A stretch of DNA of 64,000 bases from Methylobacterium nodulans ORS 2060 (lineage in GTDB: Bacteria > Pseudomonadota > Alphaproteobacteria > Rhizobiales > Beijerinckiaceae), in NCBI RefSeq assembly GCF_000022085.1, contig NC_011894.1, positions 3,835,001 to 3,899,000 of the forward strand, read 5' to 3'. Of this stretch, positions 33,479-41,940 are shown in pieces (the stretch's first letter is position 1; every line of letters begins with the position of its first letter). The notes beneath the pieces were generated by a model that was given only the letters and a program-made list of their open reading frames with translations, was not told where the DNA came from and did not search any database. The position numbers and the translations under genes were made by a program.

Positions 33479-36400
33479 TCAAGCCCGCTCGCGGGAGACC
33501 AGGACCCGGTCGTTCGCCGGCACGGCGATCCGGCAGTGCAGGCCCTCCGGCCTGAAGGTCAGGGCCGCGTTGCCGCCGAGTTCGTAGGCGAGCATGCGCT
33601 CGATCAGCTCCGTGCCGAAGCCCCGATGTGCCGGCGGCTCGCCGGAGAGCGCGACTCCCGTCTCGCTCCAGTCGAGGACGAGCATCGGCTCGGGCGTCGC
33701 GCCCTCATTGATGCGCCAGGCCACCGCGATGCGCCCGTTCGGGGCCGAGAGGGCGCCGTGCTTGACGGCGTTGGTGGCCAGTTCGTGGATGGCGAGCGCC
33801 AGGGTCTCGGCCGCCTTCGGCCGCAGGCGCAGCGAGGGGCCGGCGATGCTGCGCACCTGGTCGCCCTCATGCGCCACATGGGCCAGGAGTTCGTGGCTGA
33901 CGAGCTGTTCGAGGTCGATGCCGGCCGCCGGGTCGCGGGTGACGGCGGCCTGCACGCGCGCGAAGGCGTCGATGCGCCCTTCCAGATGCGCGGCGAAGAC
34001 CTCGACCGTGTCGCTCGTCGCCGCGGTGCGCCGCACGATCGAGCGCAGCACCGCGAGCGTGTTGCGCACCCGGTGCTGCAGCTCGGCCAGCAGGAGCTTG
34101 GCCTGCCCCTCGCTCTCGCGCAGGGCTTCCTCCGCCCGCTGGCGCGCCGTGATGTCCACGAAGGTGACTACCACGCCCGCGATGAAGTTGTCGACGCTGC
34201 GATAGGGCAGCACGCGGACCATGTAGCGGGCGCCCGTCGCCGGGTTGGCGATCTCACGCTCGACCGTGCTCAGCGTGCGCAGCACCCGGCGGACGTCGTC
34301 CTGCAGCTCGTCATAGGCGATGCGCGGCTTGATATGGGTGATCGGCCGGCCGATGTCGGAATCGACGAGGTGGAACACCTCCGCCACTGCGGGCGTCGCG
34401 TTGGTCACCCGCAGCTCGTTGTCGAGGAAGACCGTTGCGATCTGGGTGCTCTCGAGGAAGTTCTTGAGGTCGCTGGTCGCCCGCGTGAGCTCGTTGACCC
34501 GGTGCGCCAGCTCGCCGTTGACCGTGGTGAGTTCCTCGTTGACCGATTGCAGCTCCTCCTTCGAGGTCTCCAGCTCCTCGTTGGCGCTCTGCAGCTCCTC
34601 GTTGAGGGACTGATACTCTTCGTTGGAGGATTTGAGTTCTTCGTTGGTGCTTTCCAGCTCCTCGATCGTGGCCTGGAGCCGGTCCTTGGTGGCGCGCAGC
34701 TCCGATTCGAGGCGCTGGGTGTGCTCGGTCTGGGCCGAGGCGACCGAGGCGCCGGCCTCCTCCTCCTCGGCGTGCACCGCGCCGTCCTTGAACAGCACGA
34801 AGAAACTCTGCGCTGCGCCCGGCCCGTCCTGGATCGGCTCGACCACGAGGTCGACCGTGAGGCGGTGCCCGTTGAGGCCCATGCGGAGCCCTTCCGCCTG
34901 AACCGTGCGGCCGTGATCGGCGGCCCGGGCGAGGGCGGCGCGCAGGTCGAGCCGCAGGTCCGGATGGACGAGCTGCAGCAGGTTGAGGGTTGCGACACCC
35001 CCGGCCGGGTCGATGTAGCGGCCGGTGCGGCCGGAGAAATGCAGGACCGTATAGGCCTCGTCCACGATCACGTAGGCCGGCGCGTAGCGCTCCGCGAAGC
35101 GCTCGGCCCGGCGCGTCAGGCTCGCCTCGGCGGCGCGCGGGCGCTCGATCGGCGGGATCGCGGCGACGAGCCGACGGTCGACCGCCGTGAAGGGAAAGTC
35201 CGGGAGCGTCCGGGTGCCGGTCTCCAGCCGCCGGAAGATGCGCGAGCGGTTCTCGATCGGAGCGAACAGGCCGGTGTGCCGCGAGACGTTCTCGGAATTG
35301 CCCAGGAACAGGAACCCGCCCGGACGCAGGGCGAAGTGGAAGAGCGGGATGACCTGGCTCTGCAGCTCGGCTTCGAGGTAGATCAGGAGGTTGCGGCAGG
35401 AGACGAGGTCGAGGCGCGAGAAGGGCGCATCCTTGATGATGCTGTGCTGCGAGAAGATGCACATCTCCCGCAGTTCCTTGACGACGCAGTAGGTGTCGCC
35501 TTCCTTGACGAACCAGCGCGCGAGCCGCTCGGGCGGCATGGTGGCTGCGATGTCGTCGGTGTAGCGCCCGGCCCGCGCGGCGGCGAGCGCCCGCCCGTCG
35601 AGGTCGGTGGCGAAGATCTGGATCTGCGGCACCTCGTCGCGGTCGGCCATCTGCTCGCGCAGCAGGATCGCGATCGAGTAGGCCTCCTCGCCGGTCGAGC
35701 AGCCGATCACCCAGACCCGGAGCTGGTCGGTCCGGGTCTTGCCCTCGAACAGGGCCGGGATCACCTCCCGTTCGAGGATGCCGAACTCCGCGGCATCGCG
35801 AAAGAACTGCGTGACCCCGATCAGGAGGTCGTTGAACAGGCTCTGCGCCTCGTCGGGCCGAGTGCGCAGGATCTCGAGATAGGCGTCTATCCGGTCGGTC
35901 TGGACCACCTGCATCCGGCGCTGGATCCGGCGCAGGAAGGTTCCCGGCTTGTAGCCGTGGAAGTCGTGCCCGGTCTTGTTGCGCAGCACGCTGGCGATGC
36001 TGTTGAGCGCGGCGGCCACCTCCGACGCGTCGGGCGGGGCGACCGCGACGCCGTCCGGGCTGCGCAGCGCCTGGTCGATGGTGAAGGCGAGGCGGTCGAC
36101 GAGGTCGCCGATGGGCAGGATGGCGTCGGCAATGGCGGCCGGGCTCTTGCTGAGGGCGAGCTCCTCGGTGCGGACCTCCTCGGTCTCCTCCGCCAGGGCG
36201 AGCCCGCCCGCTTCCTTGATCGTCTTGACCCCGAGCGTCCCGTCGCCGTCGGTCCCCGCGAGAGCGACCGCAACGATGCGCCGCTCCTCGTCGCGGGCGA
36301 GCGAGACGAGCAGGCTGTCGATCGTTCCCCGCTCGCCGGGCGCCCTGTCCGCCGGCCGGGTGCGGAAGCGGTCGCCGTCGACCGTGACGATGAGGTTCGG

Positions 36401-36670
36401 GTCCGGCAGGTAGACCCGGCCGGGCACGACCGGAGCGCCGTCCGCGACCGGCGTGAGGGTGCGGCCGCCCTGCGCCGTGGCGAGCCTCAGGCGCTCCTCG
36501 TCGAGCCCGTCGCGGTGCTGCAGGACGACGACGAGTGCCGCGCGGTCCTGCGGCGGCAGATGCGCGAGGAGGAATTCCAGCGAGCGCGGACTCGCCCCCG
36601 ACGCGCTGACCGCGACGATGACGCAGGGGGTCGGGTCGGCAGAAATCGTGTCACCGCGCCTGTCGCTCAC
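33479..36670 (-). CDS. CheB-CheR-PAS-HWE histidine kinase fusion
   Basis: 1063 aa from a GTG at 36670 behind a strong GGGGAGGAGC site. Domains in order: CheB methylesterase (1-~200; VSASGAS, VLQHRDG and LAGTDGDGTLG give the Ser-His-Asp set), CheR methyltransferase (~215-480; VIGCSTGEEAYSIAILLREQ and FSRLDLVSCRNLLIYLE), PAS-like segment (~510-620), a heptad coiled coil (~660-725, repeated NEEL units), a second PAS (~740-850), and an HWE/HisKA_2 kinase (His in LLAELQHRVRNTLAVLRSI near 867, HELATNAVKHGAL, LDWSETG). HWE kinases often feed the general stress response. No receptor or CheA gene is nearby, so it is not a standard chemotaxis set. Confidence 0.93.
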   Translation of the reverse strand: MSDRRGDTISADPTPCVIVAVSASGASPRSLEFLLAHLPPQDRAALVVVLQHRDGLDEERLRLATAQGGRTLTPVADGAPVVPGRVYLPDPNLIVTVDGDRFRTRPADRAPGERGTIDSLLVSLARDEERRIVAVALAGTDGDGTLGVKTIKEAGGLALAEETEEVRTEELALSKSPAAIADAILPIGDLVDRLAFTIDQALRSPDGVAVAPPDASEVAAALNSIASVLRNKTGHDFHGYKPGTFLRRIQRRMQVVQTDRIDAYLEILRTRPDEAQSLFNDLLIGVTQFFRDAAEFGILEREVIPALFEGKTRTDQLRVWVIGCSTGEEAYSIAILLREQMADRDEVPQIQIFATDLDGRALAAARAGRYTDDIAATMPPERLARWFVKEGDTYCVVKELREMCIFSQHSIIKDAPFSRLDLVSCRNLLIYLEAELQSQVIPLFHFALRPGGFLFLGNSENVSRHTGLFAPIENRSRIFRRLETGTRTLPDFPFTAVDRRLVAAIPPIERPRAAEASLTRRAERFAERYAPAYVIVDEAYTVLHFSGRTGRYIDPAGGVATLNLLQLVHPDLRLDLRAALARAADHGRTVQAEGLRMGLNGHRLTVDLVVEPIQDGPGAAQSFFVLFKDGAVHAEEEEAGASVASAQTEHTQRLESELRATKDRLQATIEELESTNEELKSSNEEYQSLNEELQSANEELETSKEELQSVNEELTTVNGELAHRVNELTRATSDLKNFLESTQIATVFLDNELRVTNATPAVAEVFHLVDSDIGRPITHIKPRIAYDELQDDVRRVLRTLSTVEREIANPATGARYMVRVLPYRSVDNFIAGVVVTFVDITARQRAEEALRESEGQAKLLLAELQHRVRNTLAVLRSIVRRTAATSDTVEVFAAHLEGRIDAFARVQAAVTRDPAAGIDLEQLVSHELLAHVAHEGDQVRSIAGPSLRLRPKAAETLALAIHELATNAVKHGALSAPNGRIAVAWRINEGATPEPMLVLDWSETGVALSGEPPAHRGFGTELIERMLAYELGGNAALTFRPEGLHCRIAVPANDRVLVSRERA

Positions 36671-36752
36671 GCTCCTCCCCTCGCCGTCCAGCCCGCGCGC
36701 ATCGCCGGAGCATCATCCGCTCTCGTCGCTCCGATTCAACCCGGAAACCGTT

Positions 36753-37775
36753 CTATCCCGGCCCCTCCGCCTCGTCCGGGGAGACTGGTCGTTCCGGCAG
36801 GGAGAGGAGAACGGCGCGCCGGATCGTGTCCGCGTACCGGCGATACTCGATCGCCCGCTCCTCGTACATCTCGGCGATGGCTAGGCGGCCCGCCGCGCGG
36901 CCGTCCTCGGCCATGCGCTGGACGAGTTCGGCCCGCTCCTCGATGATCCGCAGGGCCACCCGCAGCGCCTCGTCGATCGCGGCCTCCTGCTCCTTGGCCG
37001 CCACCTCGGCCGTCACGGCGTGCCCGACCTGGCAGCGGAAGCGCAGGGGCTTGGCGCCCCGCACCTGCGAGAGGACGCCGCTGCAATGAGGGCAGGTGAG
37101 GGCGACCGGATCGGCGAAGCGGCGCAGCACCTCGCTGTCCACCCGCTCGCCCGCCGCGATGTCGACCTCCAGCCGGATTTCGGGCGGGACCGGCAGCCGG
37201 GGGCCGGCCTTCTCGCGGACGAGGTCGGAGAGCACGTCGCCGAGCCGGGCGCTCGGGGCGGTCAGGTCGACGCTGACGGCCGAGAGCGCGCTGCGGGGCA
37301 TCTCGTCGGCGATCGCGTCGAGGGGGTCCTGCACCAGGGCGAGGCCGCCGCAGCGCTTGATTGCTTCGAGGCCCGAGGTCCCGTCGTTCAGGAAGCCGCT
37401 GAGGAGGAGGCCGATGACGCGGGGCCCGTAGGCGGCGGCGGCGGAGCGGAACAGCGGGTCGATGGCCGGCCGCACCATGTTCTCGCGCGGTCCCCGCCCG
37501 AGACGGATCATCCCCTCGGTCAGGATCAGGTGGTGGTCGGGCACGCCCAGATAGATCGTGCCGGGCTGGATCGCCATGCCGTCCGCCGCTGGCCGGACCG
37601 GGAGCCGGCCGGCGGCGGAGACCACCGTTGCCAGGATGCCGAGGCTGCGCGCGGGCATGTGCAGCACGATGAACACTGCCGCCGGCAGGTTCTCGGGCAG
37701 CGCCCCGAGGACCATCTTCAGCGGGGCGGTCGCGCCCGAGGATCCGCCGATGACGATGATGTCGCGGTTGCTCAT
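36753..37775 (-). CDS. cheB: CheB-type methylesterase with C-terminal zinc-ribbon and helical tail
   Basis: 340 aa from the ATG at 37775. The methylesterase triad is visible (IGGSSGATAPL, FIVLHMPARS, LLSGFLNDGTSGLEAIK). There is no N-terminal receiver. The C-terminal extension has a four-ligand pattern (CPHCSGVLSQ, then FRCQVGHA) and a long helix rich in Glu/Ala/Arg. It is upstream of the CheB-CheR-HWE kinase gene on the same strand (82 bp apart), so the two probably act in one signalling unit rather than in adaptation of chemoreceptors. Confidence 0.88.
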   Translation of the reverse strand: MSNRDIIVIGGSSGATAPLKMVLGALPENLPAAVFIVLHMPARSLGILATVVSAAGRLPVRPAADGMAIQPGTIYLGVPDHHLILTEGMIRLGRGPRENMVRPAIDPLFRSAAAAYGPRVIGLLLSGFLNDGTSGLEAIKRCGGLALVQDPLDAIADEMPRSALSAVSVDLTAPSARLGDVLSDLVREKAGPRLPVPPEIRLEVDIAAGERVDSEVLRRFADPVALTCPHCSGVLSQVRGAKPLRFRCQVGHAVTAEVAAKEQEAAIDEALRVALRIIEERAELVQRMAEDGRAAGRLAIAEMYEERAIEYRRYADTIRRAVLLSLPERPVSPDEAEGPG

Positions 37776-37917
37776 GGCAGACCTTTCGGCAGCCTTCATG
37801 CGCCCTGCCCCCGACAGGGCAACCCGGACGGACGGCATCCGTTGCGGAGGCCGCCCGATACGCGCCTTCGGATCTGGAGTATGCTCGGGTCCGCCATCCA
37901 ACACGCAGGATCCCGGC

Positions 37918-38169
37918 ATGCTCGACCTCGCGACCGAGAGGCGGCATCTCGCCAAGGCGGAGATCGACATCGCCGCGGGCGAGCGCCGGATCGCCCAGCA
38001 GGCCGAACTGGTGGCCCGGCTGCACCTCGGCGGGCACAACACGGTACAGGCCGAGGCGCTGCTGGAGACCCTGCGCGAGACCCTTCTCAGCTGGCAGGAT
38101 CATCGGGACCTGATCCGGTACACCATCGCCCGGCTGGAGAGCGAAACCGCGCCCGGCCGGCCGCGCTGA
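37918..38169 (+). CDS. Small helical protein, unknown function
   Basis: 83 aa, almost entirely predicted helix (LATERRHLAKAEIDIAAGER, QAEALLETLRETLLSWQDHR). Divergent from cheB. Small proteins of this composition often accompany sensory genes in Methylobacterium, but I recognise no family. Confidence 0.6.
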   Translation: MLDLATERRHLAKAEIDIAAGERRIAQQAELVARLHLGGHNTVQAEALLETLRETLLSWQDHRDLIRYTIARLESETAPGRPR

Positions 38170-38274
38170 GGCGGCCATGTCGGCGGTCATGCCCGCTACC
38201 GGGCGGTGCCGTCGCACGATCGGTATCGGGCATGGACCGGCGGCCCGGGCCGTCAGCGTGGCGGGCCGTCCGCA

Positions 38275-39018
38275 TCACGGGTCGTTGGCGTCGAGTTCAT
38301 GACCGGCATGATCGAGGTGGAGGTAGTTGGCGTTGAACAGGGCGATGTCCTGCAGTGCCGCCAAGTCCGGGATCGTCAGGGTCTTGCCCTTGAGTACGAC
38401 GAGGCCCCGGGCGCGCAGGTCCTGCAGGGTGCGGTTGACGTGGACCGTGGAGAGGCCGGTGGCATCGCCGAGTTCGGCCTGGGTGGCGGGCAGTTCGCAA
38501 CTGTCCCCGTCGGTGAGCCCGACGCAGCGCAGGCGGATGAACACCTCGCAGAGCAGGTGCGCCACGCGCTCCAGCGCGTCCCGCCGGCCGAGATTCATCG
38601 TCCATTCGCGCTGGGTCGCTTCCTCCACGAGGGCGTTCCACCACAGGGCGCGGCTCAGCCGCGGCGAGGCGTCGATGATGTCGAGGATGACCTCCTTGGG
38701 GATCTCCGCCACCGTCGCGGGCGAGAGGGAGCTGATCGAGTGGTCCATCTGACTGAGGATGAACATCGGCACGTCGCAGAGGTCGCCCGGGAGCAGGAAG
38801 GCCGCGATCTGGCGCCGCCCATCCTCCAACGTCTTGTAGCGGCAGCCCCAGCCGTCGAGCATCAGGTTGATGCGCTTGGGCGTCTCGCCTTCGCGGATGA
38901 TGTCCTCGCGAGAGCCCAGGCGGCGCATCCTCAGGGAGGCCGCCCGCTCGAGCGCCTGCTTGTCGTCGCCGGAGAGCCGGGTGAAATGCTCCAGCTTGCG
39001 GATCAGGTAGGTCGCCAT
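38275..39018 (-). CDS. Crp/Fnr-family transcriptional regulator
   Basis: 247 aa from the ATG at 39018. A cyclic-nucleotide-type beta-barrel (residues ~25-125: IIREGETPKRINLMLDGWGC, LLPGDLCDVPMFILSQMDHS) and a C-terminal helix-turn-helix (LPATQAELGDATGLSTVHVN, RTLQDLRARGLVVLKG). It lacks the N-terminal Cys cluster of Fnr, so it should not carry an iron-sulfur cluster. Members of this group in Methylobacterium act in stress or photosynthetic control, but the target is unknown. Repeats upstream of its start may be the operator. Confidence 0.9.
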   Translation of the reverse strand: MATYLIRKLEHFTRLSGDDKQALERAASLRMRRLGSREDIIREGETPKRINLMLDGWGCRYKTLEDGRRQIAAFLLPGDLCDVPMFILSQMDHSISSLSPATVAEIPKEVILDIIDASPRLSRALWWNALVEEATQREWTMNLGRRDALERVAHLLCEVFIRLRCVGLTDGDSCELPATQAELGDATGLSTVHVNRTLQDLRARGLVVLKGKTLTIPDLAALQDIALFNANYLHLDHAGHELDANDP

Positions 39019-39048
39019 GGGATCGGGCCTCTCTTCCGCTCCACTGGT

Positions 39049-39092
39049 ACATCGGTTGAACCTACATCGGTTGAACCTCCCCGTGTTCAACC
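39049..39092. promoter_or_regulatory. Candidate operator between crp-type and response-regulator genes
   Basis: A 15-bp unit (ACATCGGTTGAACCT) occurs twice head to tail (39049-39063, 39064-39078), and the second overlaps an inverted repeat GGTTGAAC-8 nt-GTTCAACC (39069-39092). It sits in the intergenic region between divergent regulators. Confidence 0.55.
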
Positions 39093-39152
39093 CATGTTAT
39101 TCAGTGGGGCGGTAACGCGACCGCGGCATCGCGGAATCGGACGAGGCGGACC

Positions 39153-39536
39153 ATGTCAGGCTCTACGGTGCTTGCGCGATGCCGGGTGCTGGTGGTGGAG
39201 GACGAGTACTTCATCGCCGACGACATGGCGCGGGCGCTCGAACAGCTCGGGGCCGAGGTGGTCGGCCCGGCGCCGAGCCGGGAGCATGCGCTCGCGCTGA
39301 TCGCCTCGGGCGAGCGGATCGACGCGGCGATCCTCGACATCAACCTGCAGGGCCAATCCGCCCTCCCGGTCGCCGAGGCGCTGGCGGCGAAGGGCGTCCC
39401 CTTCGTCTTTGCCACGGGCTACGATCGGAATTCGGTGCCGCCCGCCTATCAGGACGTGCCGCGCTGGGAGAAGCCGTTCAATCCGAACCATCTCGCCAGA
39501 GCGCTCTCGGGGCTGATGCGATCCGGGACGGCGTGA
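39153..39536 (+). CDS. Single-domain response regulator
   Basis: 127 aa, receiver only. Acidic pocket VVEDEYF, phosphoacceptor Asp in IDAAILDINLQGQSA, Thr/Ser in FVFATGYD and Lys in WEKPFNPNHLA. The sequence type (ILDINLxG) is typical of receivers paired with HWE kinases, and one is encoded 2.5 kb away, so phosphotransfer from it is a reasonable inference. Divergent from the Crp-type regulator. Confidence 0.9.
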   Translation: MSGSTVLARCRVLVVEDEYFIADDMARALEQLGAEVVGPAPSREHALALIASGERIDAAILDINLQGQSALPVAEALAAKGVPFVFATGYDRNSVPPAYQDVPRWEKPFNPNHLARALSGLMRSGTA

Positions 39537-39798
39537 GCGGGAGCGGGCCCGTATCGGCGCAGGCAGGCAAGGACTCTGCAGACCGCTCAGGCGAAGCGGG
39601 CCGCATTCACCCGAAGCGATCGGTCGAGCTTGCCAAGCGCCGAGAGTTCGGCAGGGGCGGGTCGTTCACTCTGTCGGCCTGGTTCCCTCGGGCGAGGGCG
39701 TCGCCGATTTGCAACAGTCAGGCGGCGCAATCTCTGGTTTATGCATATGTTATTTGCGCCTCTTGCTCGCCGGCGTCTGTCGGACGAGACAACCGCGC

Positions 39799-39822
39799 CT
39801 GGAAGCTTGACTGGAAGCTTGA
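39799..39822. repeat. Perfect 12-bp tandem repeat at a start codon
   Basis: CTGGAAGCTTGA twice in direct succession, ending one base before the ATG at 39824. Each unit contains GGAAG, so the repeat supplies two possible ribosome sites. Confidence 0.7.
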
Positions 39823-39823
39823 T

Positions 39824-40864
39824 ATGTCAAACGCTCTCGTTCGTGCTGTTCTAGCGCCCATCCATGCCGCGCAGATCCTGACGGGTGCCAAGTCGTTCAG
39901 GGACAATCCCATCATCGGCAGCGCTCGCCTGAACAGGGGCGGGCTGCACGTCTGGCGGGTGCGCAAGGCGGCCGCGATGACGGAGCGCCGGCGGCGGCGG
40001 CTTGCTCATCTGGTGAGCGCCGAAGACCGCCGCCAGCTCGACGAGCAGGGCTACATCGAGACGCGGGACTTCCTCTCGCCCGAGCACTTCGCGGAGTTGG
40101 TGCGCGAGGTCACCTCGGTCGCGCTGCCTGCCAAGCAGTTCCGGGAGGGCAACGCGATCACCCGGCGCGTGCCCCTGACGCCGGCCAATCTGCGCCACCT
40201 GCCGGCCTGCCGCCGCCTTCTCGCCCTGCCGGAGTTTCAGGGCCGGCTGCGCTACGTGGCGAGCTTCGACGTGGAGCCGGAGGTCTACATCCAGACCATC
40301 TTCTCCCAGCTCGACGGCCCCGCGGCCGATCCGCAGCTCGACCTGCACATGGACACCTTCCATCCCACCATGAAGGCGTGGCTCTTCCTGCACGACGTGC
40401 CGGCCGACGAGGGGCCGTTCACCTACGTGCGCGGCTCGGCGAACCGGACCAAGCGGCGGCTGGCCTGGGAACGGCGCAAGAGCGTGGAAGCCTGTGATCC
40501 GAGCAAGGCGAGCGGGGGCGCCTTCCGGATCCGGCCCGACGAGCTGGCGCGTCTGGGCCTGTCCGAGCCGGTCAGGTTCGCCGTCCCCGGCAACACCCTG
40601 GTGGTCGGCGACACCTGTGGCTTCCATGCGCGCGGGGCGACGGCGCGGCCCGGCATTCGCATCGAGATCTACGCCGCCAACCGTCGCAATCCGTTCCTGC
40701 CCTTCGTCGGCCTGGACCTGTGGTCGGCTCCGCTGCTCAAGCGCCGCAAGATCGCCCTGTTCTGGGCGGCGCTCGCGCTCTGGGAGCGTCTGGGTCTTGG
40801 TCGCAGCCAGTGGCGGCATGGCGGACGGGTCCGCGCAGGGGATCCCGTTCTGTCCGAGACCTGA
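39824..40864 (+). CDS. Phytanoyl-CoA dioxygenase (PhyH)-family Fe(II)/2-oxoglutarate oxygenase
   Basis: 346 aa from the ATG at 39824. The 2-His-1-carboxylate motif is visible as LHMDTFHP, with the distal His in DTCGFHARGAT and the 2-oxoglutarate Arg in ARPGIRIEIYA. Length and spacing suit PhyH-like oxygenases, which hydroxylate lipids or small molecules. The extra N-terminal ~75 residues (HVWRVRKAAAMTERRRRRLA) and the C-terminal Arg-rich helix are not part of the core. A 12-bp tandem repeat precedes the start. No biosynthetic partner gene is adjacent. Confidence 0.82.
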   Translation: MSNALVRAVLAPIHAAQILTGAKSFRDNPIIGSARLNRGGLHVWRVRKAAAMTERRRRRLAHLVSAEDRRQLDEQGYIETRDFLSPEHFAELVREVTSVALPAKQFREGNAITRRVPLTPANLRHLPACRRLLALPEFQGRLRYVASFDVEPEVYIQTIFSQLDGPAADPQLDLHMDTFHPTMKAWLFLHDVPADEGPFTYVRGSANRTKRRLAWERRKSVEACDPSKASGGAFRIRPDELARLGLSEPVRFAVPGNTLVVGDTCGFHARGATARPGIRIEIYAANRRNPFLPFVGLDLWSAPLLKRRKIALFWAALALWERLGLGRSQWRHGGRVRAGDPVLSET

Positions 40865-40914
40865 ATAGAAACCGAGGTGCGTGGAAGCCGCCCCGCTCCT
40901 CAGTTTCTATTCAG
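40861..40914. repeat. Long hairpin at the end of the PhyH-type gene
   Basis: Arms of 17 bp (40861-40877 and 40898-40914) match at 16 positions; the stop codon of the gene is inside the first arm. No T-tract follows, so its role as a terminator is uncertain. Confidence 0.6.
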
Positions 40915-40984
40915 TCCCGCGGCGAGGCATCTCTCTGCCGTCGCCCGCAGGATCGCGGTCCGCGCCGCGCCGGCCCCCACCCGA

Positions 40985-41030
40985 GCATCATTCTTATCGC
41001 CGAACCGGCGTCCACTTCGGCGGGGAGCGC
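40985..41030. repeat. Dispersed repeat (CCGCCGAAGTGGAT family, reverse orientation)
   Basis: The reverse complement closely matches 33341-33388. Located in the gap 40865-41228, which otherwise has no gene that I can identify. Confidence 0.75.
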
Positions 41031-41228
41031 TCCAGCGGGGTTTCGCGCCTGAAGGACGGCTGCGCGCCCGTCGCCTCACCTCGTAGGCGTGCAGGATCCA
41101 GGGGCCGCTCCGGAAGCAGAAACGAAAAGGCCCGGAAGCAGGCGGATTGCGGATGGCGCCGTCCGTGTGGACGGGCTGGTCGGGAGCAGGTCATTGACGA
41201 CCGCCGAACGGGTCCCCGGGAGAGCCGC

Positions 41229-41453
41229 ATGAGCGACAACGATGCCGAAGCCCAGCGCGAGCGGGCGCGGGCACTCCGCAATCAGATCGCGGAATTAACC
41301 GGGAAGGCCAAGCCTGGCGTGCCTGCGGATGCCGGCCAGGATGCGGGCGGGCGGCGCGATGCACCGCGCGTCCATCCTTCCTCCCCTCGCGATTTCGTCG
41401 AGCGGCGCATGCGAGAGCTTGACCGCGAGCGCGGCGGCGGCAAGGACAAGTAG
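41229..41453 (+). CDS. Small charged hypothetical protein
   Basis: 74 aa. Highly charged and probably partly disordered (AEAQRERARALRNQIAELTG, then a Gly/Asp/Arg middle and FVERRMRELDRERGGGKDK). No secretion signal or motif. Codon use looks normal for the region. Function unknown. Confidence 0.55.
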   Translation: MSDNDAEAQRERARALRNQIAELTGKAKPGVPADAGQDAGGRRDAPRVHPSSPRDFVERRMRELDRERGGGKDK

Positions 41454-41605
41454 AGCCTTCCTGCCGCTGGTTCTCCCGGCCGGTGTTGCGGGAGCGCGAA
41501 AGACCACGCTCACAGTCCCGGCGAACGAGGCCCCGCGCACCCGCGCGGCAGCGGCCGAGGCGGGGCCCTCGCATCAACGGGCATCGATCATGCCCGTTGG
41601 TGCGG

Positions 41606-41731
41606 CTCTCGCATGCTCGCCAAGCCCCTTCACAAAGCCTCCGGCTTGGCATCGACAATGCGAGACAGGTCGACGGCCCGATGCGTGAGCATGCGCGGCA
41701 GCACTTGGCTTACGTCAGCAGCCTGGGCCGT
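41606..41731. repeat. 126-bp structured repeat, copy 2
   Basis: Gap-free partner of 32700-32825. Here the outer stem is TCTCGCAT with ATGCGAGA, the inner stem CCAAGCC with GGCTTGG. It lies in the 41454-41940 gap, about 210 bp upstream of the metalloprotease gene. I see no other feature in that gap. Confidence 0.75.
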
Positions 41732-41940
41732 CACTCTCATTCGGAGACGGTCGGGTCATTCGAGGGACACGATCAGCTTTGCATCGGCGCCGCCGCATTC
41801 ATCCTGGTCGTCCAGCGCTTGTGAAAAATGGGATCAAAGCAATCCTGGTGTACCGGCCTCCCCAATTTTGACACATGCCACGAGGAGAAACTTGAGAACC
41901 GCGCCGCTGTATGCGGCGGTTCTGCAAGGCTGGATTGTCG

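Noticed and set aside
40861..40914. Rho-independent terminator
   Set aside because: The hairpin is strong but no run of T follows; listed as an inverted repeat only.
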